A DNA stretch of 64,000 bases, taken from NCBI GenBank assembly GCA_022560025.1, contig JAFISE010000147.1, positions 1 through 64,000 of the forward strand, written 5' to 3'. The notes under the pieces are model-generated. The model was not told the origin of the DNA, searched no databases, and was given only the letters and a program-made list of their open reading frames with translations. Source of the DNA: Stagonosporopsis chrysanthemi. Lineage: Eukaryota; Ascomycota; Dothideomycetes; Pleosporales; Didymellaceae. Numbering within the stretch: the stretch's first letter is position 1; every line of letters starts with the position of its first letter. The position numbers were made by a program, and so were the translations under genes. This document shows, one piece after another, positions 32,984 through 45,034 of this stretch.

Positions 32984-33691
32984 ATGCACATGTCTTCGCT
33001 GAGCACTGCCATGTGCGCCTTCCTGTTCGTTGGCCTCGCAGCTGCGACGGGCGAGATCTCACTCTCAAATTTCACACCCCGCATCGACAACCTGCCAGCG
33101 CAGTGCAAGACGGTCTACAACACCAAGATCGATGCCTGCGTTTCCTCGGACTTCAACATTGGCGCGACCTGCAGCTCTGGCTGCCTGACTGGGCTTGCGA
33201 AGATCGGAGCGGCGGTCAAATCAAGATGCAGTGGTGTTGATGTAGGAGAGACGTCAATTATTGGAGTCTTCCAGAACAACCTTGGTATCGCGGCACTCTG
33301 CCCCAACAACAAGCAAGCTTCCTCAAGCTCGAGCTCTTCATCGACAGCACGGACGACGTTGCAGACAAGCACAAGCACAGCGACACCAACCACGACCACT
33401 CGAGCGCCTCTCACAAGTACAGCTCAAGCCTCGAGTGCATCGTCTTCTGGCTTGAATCTCGATACGAGCGCGACTCTTGCAATGCCAACATCCAGCGCAG
33501 CGCCATCCTTAGCAACCGAGCCGAGCAGCGCGCCGACAGGTAATGTCGGCAACAGCCAGCTGTCAAACTCAGACTCGGGAGGCGGTTCGCCATTTGACAT
33601 TGTGGCCACCGGCGCTGCACCGCAATTGCAGCTCACAAAGGCTGCGTTGTCATTACTACTGGTGACCGCCTTCCTCGTTGCATGTGCATGA
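32984..33691 (+). CDS. Secreted Ser/Thr-rich protein, probably GPI-anchored
   Basis: The 235-residue product has an N-terminal signal peptide (AMCAFLFVGLAAATG, cleavage near residue 22). A compact domain of about 85 residues with six Cys follows (QCKTV, DACVS, TCSSGCL, SRCSG, ALCPN). Next is a Ser/Thr-rich, probably O-glycosylated stalk (about 112-205), a small-residue stretch NSDSGGGS suitable for a GPI omega site, and a hydrophobic C-terminus (LSLLLVTAFLVACA). The architecture suggests a cell-wall or membrane-surface protein. The Cys spacing is not an obvious CFEM domain, and function is unknown. There is no intron. Of two close Met codons, the first was chosen. Confidence 0.75.
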   Translation: MHMSSLSTAMCAFLFVGLAAATGEISLSNFTPRIDNLPAQCKTVYNTKIDACVSSDFNIGATCSSGCLTGLAKIGAAVKSRCSGVDVGETSIIGVFQNNLGIAALCPNNKQASSSSSSSSTARTTLQTSTSTATPTTTTRAPLTSTAQASSASSSGLNLDTSATLAMPTSSAAPSLATEPSSAPTGNVGNSQLSNSDSGGGSPFDIVATGAAPQLQLTKAALSLLLVTAFLVACA

Positions 33692-34162
33692 GCTCCGTGA
33701 AGAGCTTAGTGATTGGTGTCTTTTGCATGGAGGGTACAAGTCTACGATCGGCATGGAGTTCAGGATTTGCTTTGTACAATATACCCAGACAGCGGTACAG
33801 GCCGCTTGAGTACGGTTGGGAATCAGAGGGGCTGTCACGTCCCTCAGTTGGAGGACATTACGTGAGATGTATCATACACTGCCAATGCTAGTCATGAATG
33901 CTTCGTTATGAATGAACGGCTAGCAAAGTTGTCACCTTTCCCTGTGATAACAAACGTACAACAATCGAATCTCGACCTCTGGCATCATTACCCAGCTACT
34001 TCTCCTGAGCAGACCCTCCGAAGATCGACTCCACCTCCTGACGATCATACGGGATCTCCACCAGCCAATCAGGTCAGGGTTCAATGACGTAAGCACCGTG
34101 CCTGGTGTCTCGTGCCCATCTCTCTAAGTCCACTATGTAGGAATGATATCGCAGTCAGTACA
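33692..34162. other. Intergenic region
   Basis: There are 471 bp between two plus-strand genes. No gene or element was recognised. Confidence 0.6.
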
Positions 34163-35526
34163 ATGCGCAAGACCTTGTTGCTCTGTTTCATACATGGGTT
34201 TAAGGCTAGTGCCCCGACTCCGCTTAGAAACGAAATACTGACTCAACGTAATAGGGCGGCGATGATACATTCGGCACGTTCCCGTCGCACCTGAAAGCTC
34301 TCCTCCAACATGCGCTGCCAAATGTTACAGTACTGGCAATAACATATCCCAAATTCGAGACGCGAGGTGATCTATACGAATGTGTTGGGCGATTCAAAGA
34401 ATGGCTACAGAACAAGGTCATCGATCTCGAGGTCGCAAATTCGACACCTTCGCCCACAGTGGATCCTTCCGTACACACAATCCTCATAGGTCATTCTATG
34501 GGCGGAATCGTCGCCGCTGAGGCTCTGTTGAGCATCGTTGGTGAACAACCAGTACCCTCGCTTCAGAACTCGCAAACGCAAGATCGATCGACCAGCTCGC
34601 TCCCGGAGACGTCCACCCTGATGTTCCCATACATTCAAGGCATACTCGCGTTTGATACACCGTATCTTGGTATTGCGCCAGGAGTGGTAGCGCATGGTGC
34701 GGAGAAGCATTGGAATACGGCGAACTCGGCCTACACTGCGTATAGCAATCTGGTCGGCGCGTTTGGCTGGGGTCAGAAGGACAGTACGGCCAGCCCTGTA
34801 GATGCAAGCAAGAGACTGCCTGCGCCCAATTCGACCGGCGACGCTGCCTCGGCGCCGCTTTGGCAGCGATACGGCAAGGTGGCCATGTTCGCCGGAGCCG
34901 CGGGCGCCATCGCAGCAGGGGGGGCGGCAGCATACATGAAGAAAGACCAGATCTCCCAAGGCTGGACCTGGGCAACCTCGCACCTAGAATTTGTAGGATC
35001 GCTCGCACGACCTGAAGACTTGAAGAAGCGCCTTGCTGCCATTGTCAAACTCACTCAAGAGCGCGAGCTGGGATTTGCAAACGTCTACACTACGCTTGGC
35101 CACGCCGTTGATGCAAAGAAGGGAGAATCATGGACTGGCAAGGTTGCTGGCCGAGATCGCACATTCTGTAATCTTCCCAAGGGCGAGCTACGAAACTACT
35201 TCGTCCCTGCTGGCAACGACAAACTCGAGATGGAAACACTAGCGCATATGGGTATGTTCAATGCCAGAACGAATCCTGGGTACTACACGCTCAGCGAGGT
35301 TGCGAAAGAGCAAATCATTGACTGGGCGGAGAACGATTGGTACAGAGACAGCGAAGGACCCATGAGCAAAGAGGACGAAGAGGAGGCAGAGTTGGTGATG
35401 AAGCCTGATGTCGAGGAGGTGCTTGGCACTCACGACGTGGATGAGGAGTTCGAGCATGTGAAGCGCGCGGCGAGTACGGGGTTGAGCGAGGAGGAGCACA
35501 GGGATGGAAAGAAGCAAGAGCTCTGA
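34163..35526 (+). CDS. Alpha/beta-hydrolase (DUF676/lipase-like serine esterase)
   Basis: Exon 1 is 34163-34204 (MRKTLLLCFIHGFK) and exon 2 is 34255-35526, about 437 residues. The intron 34205-34254 has donor GCTAGT instead of GT, branch CTGAC and acceptor ATAG. Splicing joins FIHGFK to GGDDTFG, the expected start of this family (HGF..G...F). The nucleophile elbow GHSMGG is at about residue 100, and the first strand IHGF supplies the oxyanion region. A glycine/alanine-rich hydrophobic segment (MFAGAAGAIAAGGAAAYM) could cross a membrane. The tail is acidic. Family members are uncharacterised fungal serine hydrolases, and the substrate is not known. An ORF finder starting at GTG 34459 would miss the first 82 residues. 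Confidence 0.8.
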
Positions 35527-36566
35527 TGGTCGACGTGAGGGGCGTGTACGAGTATGACTGGGATGATGATGGCTTCTGGTAAGCGTAGTATACCCCATAA
35601 CGCAATCACGATTACATGATCTACACCTCAGCATCCAATCGCCTCGTATTCACAAGTGCGCTCCTTCCAGAGACGCAGTCACATACGACATGTCAATTCG
35701 CTGACAGCGCAACGACTCACACGCTCATACATCACAAATCAACAGAAATCGACATGCTCGAATGCGTATAAAGTGACTTTGGTAAGCAACGCATCGAACA
35801 GATCCACCAGGATACACAACACAACCATCAGTGTTGGGCATCCGACAGAAAGCCCACAATGGCCACCAGCGTCCTCATCTCCCTTTCTCCGCGGACCAAC
35901 TATATCTGTCGTTATGGCAAATCTTCTTTTCCTTACTCCAGCGGACCAGCTCCCGATGACAGAGGTCCAAAGCCACGGCCGCCGCCCACGCAACCAAGGC
36001 CTACTGGGCCGACACCGGTAGGGTGTTAGCTCTCCTTCTTTCGCATCCTGAATTGTGAATGCGCGCCGAGTCTTAACGTTCTATGGAGCGGAGTGGGTGA
36101 TGAGTCTTCTATTTGCGCGCACGTGGCTTGCCAGCAGCAGTGTGGCAATCGCATTCTAGCCGCATGTGCCTGCTGTGGGAGGCCACCTTCTGGTCTGCTC
36201 ATCCCCTATCTGTCCAGAATGGTACGATTTCATCAGCGCCAATTCATTGGTCCCCCACAAGCGTTGATTGATACTCTCACAGTACCTCGCGGGCGGCAGC
36301 CCTATTTGATACCGAGATTGACCCCGCCTCTGCCCTGCTCTCTTATCTCGTATGGAAGAATATGTTGCCATGCGATCCTGACTGACGCGATATTAGAAAA
36401 CTAGCGACGCAATATTGATACGCTTGTCCATGTCAGGACCTTTTAAGCCATTCTCGAGCCCTAAGCTGCCCAACGCTCATATCTCATCCCGCCGTGTATG
36501 TTCACTACGAAAAATTGAGAAAGTTCAATTGCAACATCCCTACACTGCATCCACAACATCGTCAAA
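35527..36566. other. Intergenic region
   Basis: There are 1040 bp between two plus-strand genes. Short open frames only, none with coding character. The last about 100 bp are the likely leader of the arrestin-like gene. Confidence 0.6.
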
Positions 36567-37949
36567 ATGGTCATTCACCGCCGTCATAAGATTGTACAAC
36601 CTCCGGTCCCTACCTTTACTATCAACCTACACCGCCAACCCAATCACATTTACAATCCCGGAGACCTGGTCGAAGGACACGTCTCACTCACAACTGCGCA
36701 GACGATGCAACCGGAGAGGATAATCCTGCAGTTACTTGGCTGTTCCACAGTCGATTACAGGACTGGTCAGCTGTTACTCTTCGACACAGCTCTGCTTTTG
36801 AAGCTCACCAAGAGCATTACAGCAGCATCGACTTCAGCAAGCCTGAAAACAGGAAACACATATGACTACGCCTTCAGCTTCCGCTTTCCTCGCAGTACTC
36901 AATGGAGTCGTGGCCCTCACCGGAAAGAACGTGACCGGTGTTGGACCACTGAGCCCCATGTCTTGCCGCCGACCTTTTGGAGTCAGGCAGGGCGAGATAG
37001 TCTATATTGGAAGTCCGATGCGCAAGGGACACAGTACGCAAGAATTGACTACGGCTTGAAAGCTACGCTGATCTGTCCAAATACCGGTGTTGTCAAGGGC
37101 AAGAAACTACAGGATGTGACCGCTTGGTTGCCGGCCTTATTCGTCCCTTTGAGGGATGGTTCTGGTTCATCTGACATTTTGAGGTATTCCAAAGTCCTCA
37201 AGATTCGATATCGCACCCCAAATGACGAATACGCTAGCTCCAGCGTTCGTAGACTCATGAAGGTCAAGTCGGGCTTGCATACATATGCGGCCAAATTCGA
37301 CGTGGCCATATCAATGCCAAGTATAACAGAAGCGGGCACAGACTTTCGGTTCAAGGTGTCTACGTTCTTGGATAATTCCTCACATATTTCCCGCATGTCA
37401 ACGATGCAGGTTACGGTCCTGAAGCTGTCCTTGATAAGTTTTACGTGGTGGCAAAGCCCATCGAGTAGTAAGAGGTGCAGCTGTTGAGTACCTCTACATA
37501 CAGACTTTGGCTGACAAACAAGGCACTACAGAACTCGTGGCGAACTCAAGCGTGGAGAACATCTTTTCTTTGAAATGGAGCTGGACGAATGGTCACAGAA
37601 GCGCTCTACCTATTCGAAGTATGCGTATGGCACCACAAAACATAAGCTCCCTCTGGTCCCGACTCCACGTTCTGCTATACTGGTTCCACGAGATTTCGCC
37701 AACAAACAGGCAAGTGCCAGTGAAATCTGTTTCGATTCCCATGTACCTGAGAATGTTCCGGCGAGTTTCAAATCGTACTCGATTTCCAGATGTTATAGTG
37801 TAGAGGTGAAGCTCATGATCGAAGTGGCTGGGAAAAGGTTTAGATTGAAGACAACTTTCGACCTTCAGGGCTTGGAGAGTGATTGTGCGCTGCAGGGTCC
37901 TGCGAACACGGGAAGATATCCACAAACCCAGGCACATATTCCGAAGTAA
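36567..37949 (+). CDS. Arrestin-like protein (alpha-arrestin fold)
   Basis: Exon 1 is 36567-37474 and exon 2 is 37523-37949, 444 residues. The 48-bp intron (GTGCAG...CTGACAAACAAG) is inferred because it removes two stops and keeps one frame, joining SSSK to RHYRTRGELKRGEHLFFEMEL. The N-terminal half matches the arrestin N fold: a beta-strand start TFTINLHRQPNHIYNPGDLVEGHVSL, then ERIILQLLGC, FRFPRS, and EPHVLPPTF. The C-terminal half has SVEVKLMIEVAGKRFRLKTTF. Alpha-arrestins are adaptors for ubiquitination of membrane transporters; no PPxY motif is evident here, so this may be a non-canonical member. It converges on the esterase gene with only 44 bp between stop codons. Confidence 0.75.
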
Positions 37950-37993
37950 GAATGGTCGTTCCTATGTAAGACTGTTCTAATTCGTTTCATTCC

Positions 37994-39781
37994 TCAAACT
38001 CGCAAGAAGTTCACATTCGTCTTCAAAAAGGCATATGTGTCCGCCCTGAAGTTGTCGTCTAACTGCCCATTACTATTCGCCTTGAACTCAATCAGCTTCT
38101 TACTTGTACTCCACTGCGGCCAATTCGGGAGCGAAATGCCCACGTTCGGATCCAAGTTATGGATGAAGTTGAAGTAGTACCCTCTAATCGACTTTGCCGC
38201 ATTATTCGGCAAAACTCCATAAAATACTTGCAGCAGATCCGAGCCATGGAACGTGCCCAAGATCGGTGTCCCGTAATCGTAAGTCGCAAGATACGACCAG
38301 GATTTTACACCTGGGTTAACTTGAGAAGCGACGTCGAGGAACACACGACGTGTGAGCGTGAATGTCAGATCCCCAAGAATTGCGGATACACGCTTGAACT
38401 GCGGGTACCAGTTGTTCAGTAGGCCGGTGCGGAAAGGACTGCCATCCTCAGTGATGGTCTGGTACGTTCCGATAAGCTCATCGATTTGTGAGGGCTGGGC
38501 GTTCTGGAAGAAGACGGTCGAGAAGTATGTCGAAACCTCGCGGGTAGTGGTCAAATTTGGTGTGAAAAGGCCAAACAACGAGCCCTCGTCTTCTTGGTCG
38601 CCGATGATGAAGGGTACTTTTGCATATTTGCCGGATGCAATGAGCAGCTCAGGGGACTGCGTGATGGCCTTACCGTCCGGACGGGGCAAATAGGAAAGGT
38701 TGACTGTGTAATAGCTGAGGATTCCAGGCACGGAGTTTGCGGCTTGGAGGAACTTGTTGTATGGCACTTGGCGGAGGCAGGTCAATGTGTCGGACGAGCT
38801 GGAACAGCCGGTAGCTTTTACAACCTGATGGAGTGTTAATTTGGCGAGGAGATGTCAATAATGAAGCTTACTGTATCGTAGATCAGCTGTCCCTTTGGGC
38901 AGTCCACGGGATCTGCAGGCACAATCGAGCCACTGTTCATGATGCCGCCTCTGAACAACGGCTTGCCCTTGTAACTGTGATCTCCGTTGTACAAGAGCAT
39001 CTGATCCATAACTGAGATGGCACCAGCGCTCTCGCCCCAGATGGTGACCTTATCAGGATCACCTCCGAAAGCGGCAATGTTATCTGCGACCCATTGTAGA
39101 CCAAGTCGTTGGTCAAGCAAGCCTAGATTGGCTGATCCGTCTGCAAGGATCTCTTTACCAGGCATGAAGCCAAAGCCTCCAACGCGATAGTTGACAGCCA
39201 CAAAGATAACCGGCTTGCCTTGCGCAACTGAGTCTGCTATGATGGATGTGCCATCGTACATTGCCGTTCTGACACCATTATTAGCATTAAGGCCAAGGAA
39301 AGGGTTCCTTTTGGTTTACGTACCCGCCGAGCTCGAATCCTCCACCAAAGATCCAGAAGAGCACAGGCAACTTGGCGTCAGCTTTCGTGCCCGCTGGTCG
39401 CTGTACGTTGATGGTTAAGCAGTCCTCGCCGGCATTTGAGACAGCCTGGAATATTGGTGTATTTAAGATTGTGCCAATGACGTTAACAGGGAATGCCGAT
39501 GGGTCAACAGAAAAGAAGAATTGGGGGCAAGCTCTAGCGCTTCCAGTGCCATCAATTGTACCAAGACTGGAGGTGAGCGGTTGTGGCGGCTTCAGGCGTA
39601 GCTGTCCAATTGGAGGCTGAGCGTAGGGAATCGCATTGAAGGACTCTACGTTAAGAGAACTCTTGCCGAGAACTGTGGCCTGTGGGGAGGGCGCAACAAC
39701 CGTAGGTCCAGCGCGTTTTTCAACGTGGGCTGGAGCAGCAAATGCAATAGGCAGCAACGAGAGGAGAGCTGCGATCTTCAT
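37994..39781 (-). CDS. Secreted type-B carboxylesterase/lipase
   Basis: Three exons on the minus strand: 39781-39324, 39268-38872 and 38824-37994, giving 561 residues. Introns have consensus ends (GTACGT...GTCAG with branch GCTAAT; GTAAGC...ATCAG) and frames close exactly. There is a signal peptide (MKIAALLSLLPIAFAAP). The domain is the carboxylesterase/cholinesterase fold: EDCLTINVQRP, oxyanion loop FGGGFELGG, nucleophile GESAGA (Ser about residue 233), an acidic residue in IGDQEDEGSLF and a His in GTFHGSDLLQVF. The last Gly of the usual GESAGG is Ala. The expected role is extracellular hydrolysis of carboxylic esters or lipids. Confidence 0.9.
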
Positions 39782-41814
39782 GATGAACAGAGGATGCCAG
39801 GATTTTCGATCTTCGTTCTGCAGAGGAATGGTGAAGTGCTTGGTGCGTTGGCAAGCTGAAGAATAGTCTTCGTATTCACACTCGCCTTAAGTACAACAGA
39901 CATTGTGTCTTCACAAGCCAGACACTTCTGGGTCTCCATCAAGCAGCTCGGCATGTCGACAAAGATCTGGTAGATTCAGGTGACCGCTTTCTCACGAGCA
40001 AATTCTTACATAGTCCGTGAGTGCAGAAAACCCCGGCTAGAACAAAGTCTTGAAGTGAAGATCTACACCTTTTCCGGGTTGTGACAATCGACTTATCGCC
40101 CGGAAAGATCCATTTGGTACCCAAAGGACATGGACCCGCCTATAGGAATGCGGCGTATGATCTGGGGACGCCAGGTGCAGCAGCCAGAGGACTAACGGCG
40201 AAGAGAACGGTTCTCTAGCGCGATGGCACTAATTGCGTTGGTCATGAGGTACCACTTCCGGTCCGCCATGAGGCTGCCCCACGAATCGCGGCGACTCGTA
40301 CCTACATTGGTGCTGAATTGAAGCTCGTCAAAAGTGCTGCTTGTGGCTAGTATACCCAGCGACACGTTTGCCGTAATTACCTAGCTTTGCTCCTCGATTT
40401 TGCAAAGCTTCAAAGAGCTCTTGTGTACATTTCGCAAATGCGAATGCGAATGTGCGATGACGGCATTGTGAGCAACCCAATCTAAAAGTGCCGAGCTCTC
40501 CGTACAGGTACTGTGGTCCACGATGGGTTCTTGTGGAGCAAATTCGCGGAGGTACTTCGAAAAAGGTATACTGGTAAGCCTAGCCACCGGCGTTGTTGCC
40601 GCTCAGGGGCCCCTGCGTGCTTTGTGGAGAAGCAGAATGCGGGGTATTGATATCGCAAGTCAGCATTGTCAAGTCCACCATCACACCCACCTTTGAGGAG
40701 TCTGGCGTCCAGCGAATGCAAGTGCAGGACTGAGCCTCGGAAGTACATCGAGATCGACAGGTCAACACCAGATTCTCATGTGAAGGCCGTTGAACGTCGC
40801 AGCACTATCGAAATTCTCCTTTTTGGTGACTTTATGGCCAAAAGAACTTAGTTTTGATGAACAGATGCCAATCGATAGGTCGGACTTCATCTGGTTCATT
40901 TCCCCGGGCCAGATCGTACGATTTATTCGAAGAAGTGAAGGTGTCGTACAAAGGTGGTCCACAAAGCGAGCGAACACGCTCAAAGGACGCTCAAGCATGG
41001 AAGGGTCGTGTTCCGCGAAGAGCAAGCGCTCGACAACTAATGTCACCACAGCGTATAGTTCCGTGCCGCCACTGTGTAGGAACATAGATCAGGGCATGAT
41101 GATCAATGATGAAGCGGCACTGGTGGCATCATCAAAGCGTGTCCCCAAACCTTGATCACGAACGCTTCCACGGCAACGTTTGAATGACTTTCTTCCCACT
41201 ACTCTGCCAGCTTGAAGAATTGTATGTTTACTGTGATTTTGCATTCTCGACACGCAATATTTACATTGCGCTTGCTGCAAGTACTTGTTTGTCACCTGAT
41301 AAAGCTAGAGAAGCTGACTAAAAGTGGATCCATCCGCTTCCTCTACCTCGCAAACTTCCCATACTTCATCAAAACAAGAGTGTATACATCAGTCTCACAT
41401 TGCCGATTGTCCTGTTGTCTAAATATCTCTGTGAATACTCATCACCTCAATGGTTCTCATAAGATCGACTGAAGCAGTACTGATCAACCTACTGATGGAG
41501 CCAGTGCGAGAAATTAGCACTCGAGCTTGCTCTCAAATCTACCACTCAGACTCGGCTGCTTTTTGACAGAGTCATGTGAACAACGGCCACCGCTTCTCAA
41601 CTTCGTTTTACGCAAGAGGTGACCATTATGACTAATGATAACCACCACGATAAGGCGGTTATCAACGGCGCCGGTAACCCTCCCGAGTTCGGCGGGCGAA
41701 CGACGGCGAGTACATACGAGTCTTTGAGATACAAATTCTCAAATACTGTGTCCAAACTAACCGCCCATCCAAACAAGCAACACGTACGAGGCCTCTCAGC
41801 ACTCCCACCCCAGT
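39782..41814. other. Gene-poor interval of about 2 kb
   Basis: It lies between the esterase and the amidotransferase-like gene, which diverge from it. I find no protein that looks real. On the minus strand at 40762-41085 a 107-codon frame (ERPLSVFARFVDHLCTTPSL) has some protein-like character but no start context, introns or partner. It may be a gene remnant. Composition is normal, not RIP-mutated. Confidence 0.5.
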
Positions 41815-42669
41815 ATGGCCCAAACCCTCCACATAGCCATCTTCAACACCGACATCCCCGTCTCCGAAGTCTTCACCCAGCGCGCCTCCACCTACGGCCA
41901 GATATTCCACTCGCTGCTCACTGCCGCCGCTTCCCGCAGGCACCCAAACCTGACCGTCAAATCCACCGAGTACGACACCCGTAAACTCGAGTATCCAGCC
42001 TCGCTCGACGATGTAGATCTCATTCTCATCACCGGCTCCATCAATTCAGCATACGACGACATTCCCTGGGTCCACCGGCTGGAACAGTACATTGCAGCCA
42101 CGTACCGCGACCACCCGCGTGTCAAATGGTTCGGCAGCTGTTTCGGGCACCAGATCATCTGCCAGGCGCTGTTGAAGCCGTACGGCGTGCGTGTCGATGC
42201 GGAGCCGCGGGGTCATGAGATCGGCGTGCAAGAGATGGACATGGATGCCAAGTTCCGTTCGGTTTTCGCTCAGCAAGGGTTCAAGGTCCCGGTGAAGATG
42301 AAGCTGCAATTCATACATGGGGATCTTGTAGTGGTGCCGGATTGGGAGGCGCTGCCGAGGGCTTGGTTGGTGTTGGGGTCTACGACGTGGTGCGCGAATC
42401 AGGGCATGATGGAGGTGGGGAGGGTACTTACTTTTCAAGGGCATTTTGAGTTCGATCGGTTTGTTAATGGCGAGACGCTCAAGACGTTTTTCGCGAAGAA
42501 GGCGCCGGAGTGGTTGGAGGAGAGATTGGAAGCGGTGGATGCAGATGATGATTCTGAGTTCGCGGCAGAGATGGTAGTGCATTTTGCTTTACAAGGAACA
42601 TCGATTGGGCAAAGAGACACATTCGTACAGGTTAACGGGCTAATTACACCACCTGAAGAGGCAGCGTAA
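41815..42669 (+). CDS. Class I glutamine amidotransferase-like protein
   Basis: The 284-residue protein starts MAQTLHIAIFNTDIPV. The GATase1 domain covers about residues 5-225, with nucleophile elbow GSCFGHQ (Cys109) and the His-Glu of the triad in FQGHFEF (H210, E212). TGSINSAYDDIPWVHRL is typical of the stand-alone GMP-synthase-like GATase1 subfamily found in fungi. No synthetase partner domain is present. The natural substrate is unknown; gamma-glutamyl transfer or hydrolysis is likely. There is no intron. The stop is 274 bp from the convergent transporter gene. Confidence 0.88.
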   Translation: MAQTLHIAIFNTDIPVSEVFTQRASTYGQIFHSLLTAAASRRHPNLTVKSTEYDTRKLEYPASLDDVDLILITGSINSAYDDIPWVHRLEQYIAATYRDHPRVKWFGSCFGHQIICQALLKPYGVRVDAEPRGHEIGVQEMDMDAKFRSVFAQQGFKVPVKMKLQFIHGDLVVVPDWEALPRAWLVLGSTTWCANQGMMEVGRVLTFQGHFEFDRFVNGETLKTFFAKKAPEWLEERLEAVDADDDSEFAAEMVVHFALQGTSIGQRDTFVQVNGLITPPEEAA

Positions 42670-42943
42670 AGCTCGTAAGGGTCTTCATTCAAGATTATTT
42701 ATCCTACGCAGAAAGACCCGAATGGAGATCACTGAAATCCCGCCAGTATCCGAAACTTGGAGCAATGCGATAGCAAAGCGATAGCAAAACCTAGTCCAAT
42801 CTTCGCTGCCTTCTATGCTCCATCAGCATTGGCACAGATGATTGTTATGAAAGAAAGTAGACCTTCGATCGAGAATGCAGAAGACCTCGCCTGAACCAGA
42901 TAACAAGGTACACTGGTGGCTTCGGTCGTGAATATCTGCCAGA

Positions 42944-45034
42944 TCAAAGATGATCGATTACCGGGCGAGGAATCGGGCGCAGCGGAATTCCACCACTGCT
43001 GATAGAACTGACAATACTGAGCTGGTCATCGTCGTCTCTAACAGTACTAGCCTGCTCATCGTCGTCTCCAACAGCACTAGCCTGCTCATCGTCGTCTCTC
43101 TCAGTCGTCGGAAGCACCCAGGACGGCACCGATCGCGTGGTTGGAAGCCTCGGATCGCGGAGGCAGATAGAGAAGACGATCAAGCCGACACATGCGCAGA
43201 CACCAATGATGCTTACTACGCGCTGGTAGAACGCGAAAGCCCCGACAGCGTCATCGCGGTAAGGTGTACCGGGCGTGTAGATTGACACAAGTCGGAGCGG
43301 TGCGGTGAACCACTGAGTAGCAATCGCCTCGGGCAGCCTTGCCTTGAGCTGTTCGGGGAGAATCTGGGAGTAGACAATACCCGAGACCGCATTGCCGAAT
43401 CCAAAGCCCACGTTATACATCGAAAGGTACAACCCGGTGATCACAGCCATGTTCTCCTGACTGGCGGCTGCCTGGATGCTGACTTGCGCTGCGTACGGGA
43501 TGAATCCGCCGGCGACTCCGAGTATGACTTGGGCAGCGATAAAGCCGCTCGTTGCGCCCTTGTAATAGTAGATCAGAAGTCCGAAAGCTATCATGAAAAG
43601 GAATGTGCCAATCACGACAAATCGCTTGAGGCGTCGCACACGATACACGACCATACCGACAAAGATGCCGGTCAGCGTAGAGGTGAAGCTGAAGATTTGT
43701 GCGATTTGGATCGCTGATTCTTGGCTCTGTTCGAAGACAACAATCAGGATGGTAAGCATGAAGTTGCCCTGGCACGCCCATGCTAGACACAGTCAGTACA
43801 TCTGCGCGTCGGTAAAGTTATACATTACTTACCGAACATCATCCAGAATGCAAGAGCGAAAGGGCCCCATACAGCACGATCTTTGAGCAGCTAAGATGAG
43901 ATTAGCGGAAAGTCAATGGCCAGAACTATAGCGGTCGACTTACGGAGAAAGGTATCATAGGATGCGGTGCAATGCCCTCCCAATAGATCCAGATAGGGAT
44001 GCACAGCACGCCGGTGGCAAGCGGTGAAATGATCTTTGCTTCCTTCCAGTTCGGGAAGAAACTGTTGCTCATCGTCAAAGGTACCAGTATGAAACCAAAG
44101 ACGCAGATACCGAGGATCATTCCAATGAAGTCAAGCTGCCAGAACAGGCCCTTGACGACTCCCCAAGCTCCGTGTACTTGAATAGGCGTCTTGTAGATCT
44201 CGAGTGTGCCTGCTTTCTTTGCTTTGCGCCGGACCCACAAGAGTGTCAGCGCAAGCGGAAGGGCGGCAATGGGGAAGACGATGCACCAGACCCAGAAGCC
44301 AAAGCGCCAAGAGTCGACCTTCCGCATTTGCTTGAGCACCTCACCGCCATACCACATGTTGCACAAAGAGGGTAGGATCGGAACATAAGAGAACAATAGG
44401 CGGGACCGAAGAGAGGTCGAGTCGGCAATGACGACCTCCAGGATCAACATGGTGACAACCCAGCCAAGTTGTTGGACACAACCACCGACTACGAGTATAG
44501 CAGCATTGTTCGCAAAAGCCTCGATAGCCGAGCCTAGGTGATGTAAGTGGAGTGAAACTGAGTAAACCTTCGACAGTCTGCTCACCCGAGACATAAAGGA
44601 CAATAGCGGTCAGGAACACTTCAACTCTGCCGAAGACATCTGAGACCTTTGCGGCTGCGGGCTTTTCACTGTCAGCTTTGCTTGTTATTCTCCAAGTCCA
44701 CCCATTCACTTACCTGGGTAGCGGCGCTGATCACGCTCTTGACGACATAGATAGTAGCAACGAGTGCCTGTGCGTTGAGTTCATTCATGGCCGTGTTGTG
44801 GTATGCCGATCTCATCATGTTGTCCAAGTTACAGGCCCAGGCAACGAGGAGCACACCGACGAGAATGAACGAGCGATTGGCGGTGGTGATGTGCTGGGCA
44901 CTGGCTTCAGTCGAAGCGATCCCGGGGAGGACGAACTCCTCGGTGCGCATGCTCATTCGTGAACGGTTGCTGGGGCGTACAGGCTGAGGTTCATCCTCCT
45001 GTCCTGTAGTGAGATCAGCTATGTTGTTTGCCAT
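42944..45034 (-). CDS. MFS transporter of the siderophore-iron (SIT/ARN) family
   Basis: Five exons: 45034-44714, 44661-44586, 44533-43944, 43890-43833 and 43782-42944. All four introns have GT(A/G)AG-type donors, and frames close to give 627 residues. The usual 14 membrane segments are present. Family landmarks include CNLDNMMRSAYHN at TM1, KVSDVFGRVEVF after TM2 and IIADST-like VVIADSTSLRSRLLFSYVP. These match fungal siderophore transporters, which import ferric-siderophore chelates by proton symport at plasma or vesicle membranes. The specific substrate cannot be read. The cytosolic C-terminus has a 10-residue repeat DDDEQAS(A/T)V(G/R). No siderophore-synthesis gene is adjacent, and I found no convincing GATA cluster upstream. 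Confidence 0.87.
43023..43110 (-). repeat. 30-bp tandem repeat in the transporter C-terminus
   Basis: CTGCTCATCGTCGTCTCYAA is the core of a 30-bp unit present about 2.8 times. It encodes DDDEQAS(A/T)V(G/R) on the minus strand. Copies differ at a few bases, so the array is a short coding minisatellite. Confidence 0.8.

Noticed and set aside
32984..33691. CFEM-domain haem/iron protein
   Set aside because: Only six Cys in the folded part, and the spacing does not fit the eight-Cys CFEM pattern.
42944..45034. Siderophore biosynthesis cluster around the transporter
   Set aside because: No NRPS, ornithine monooxygenase or acyltransferase nearby; neighbours are unrelated.
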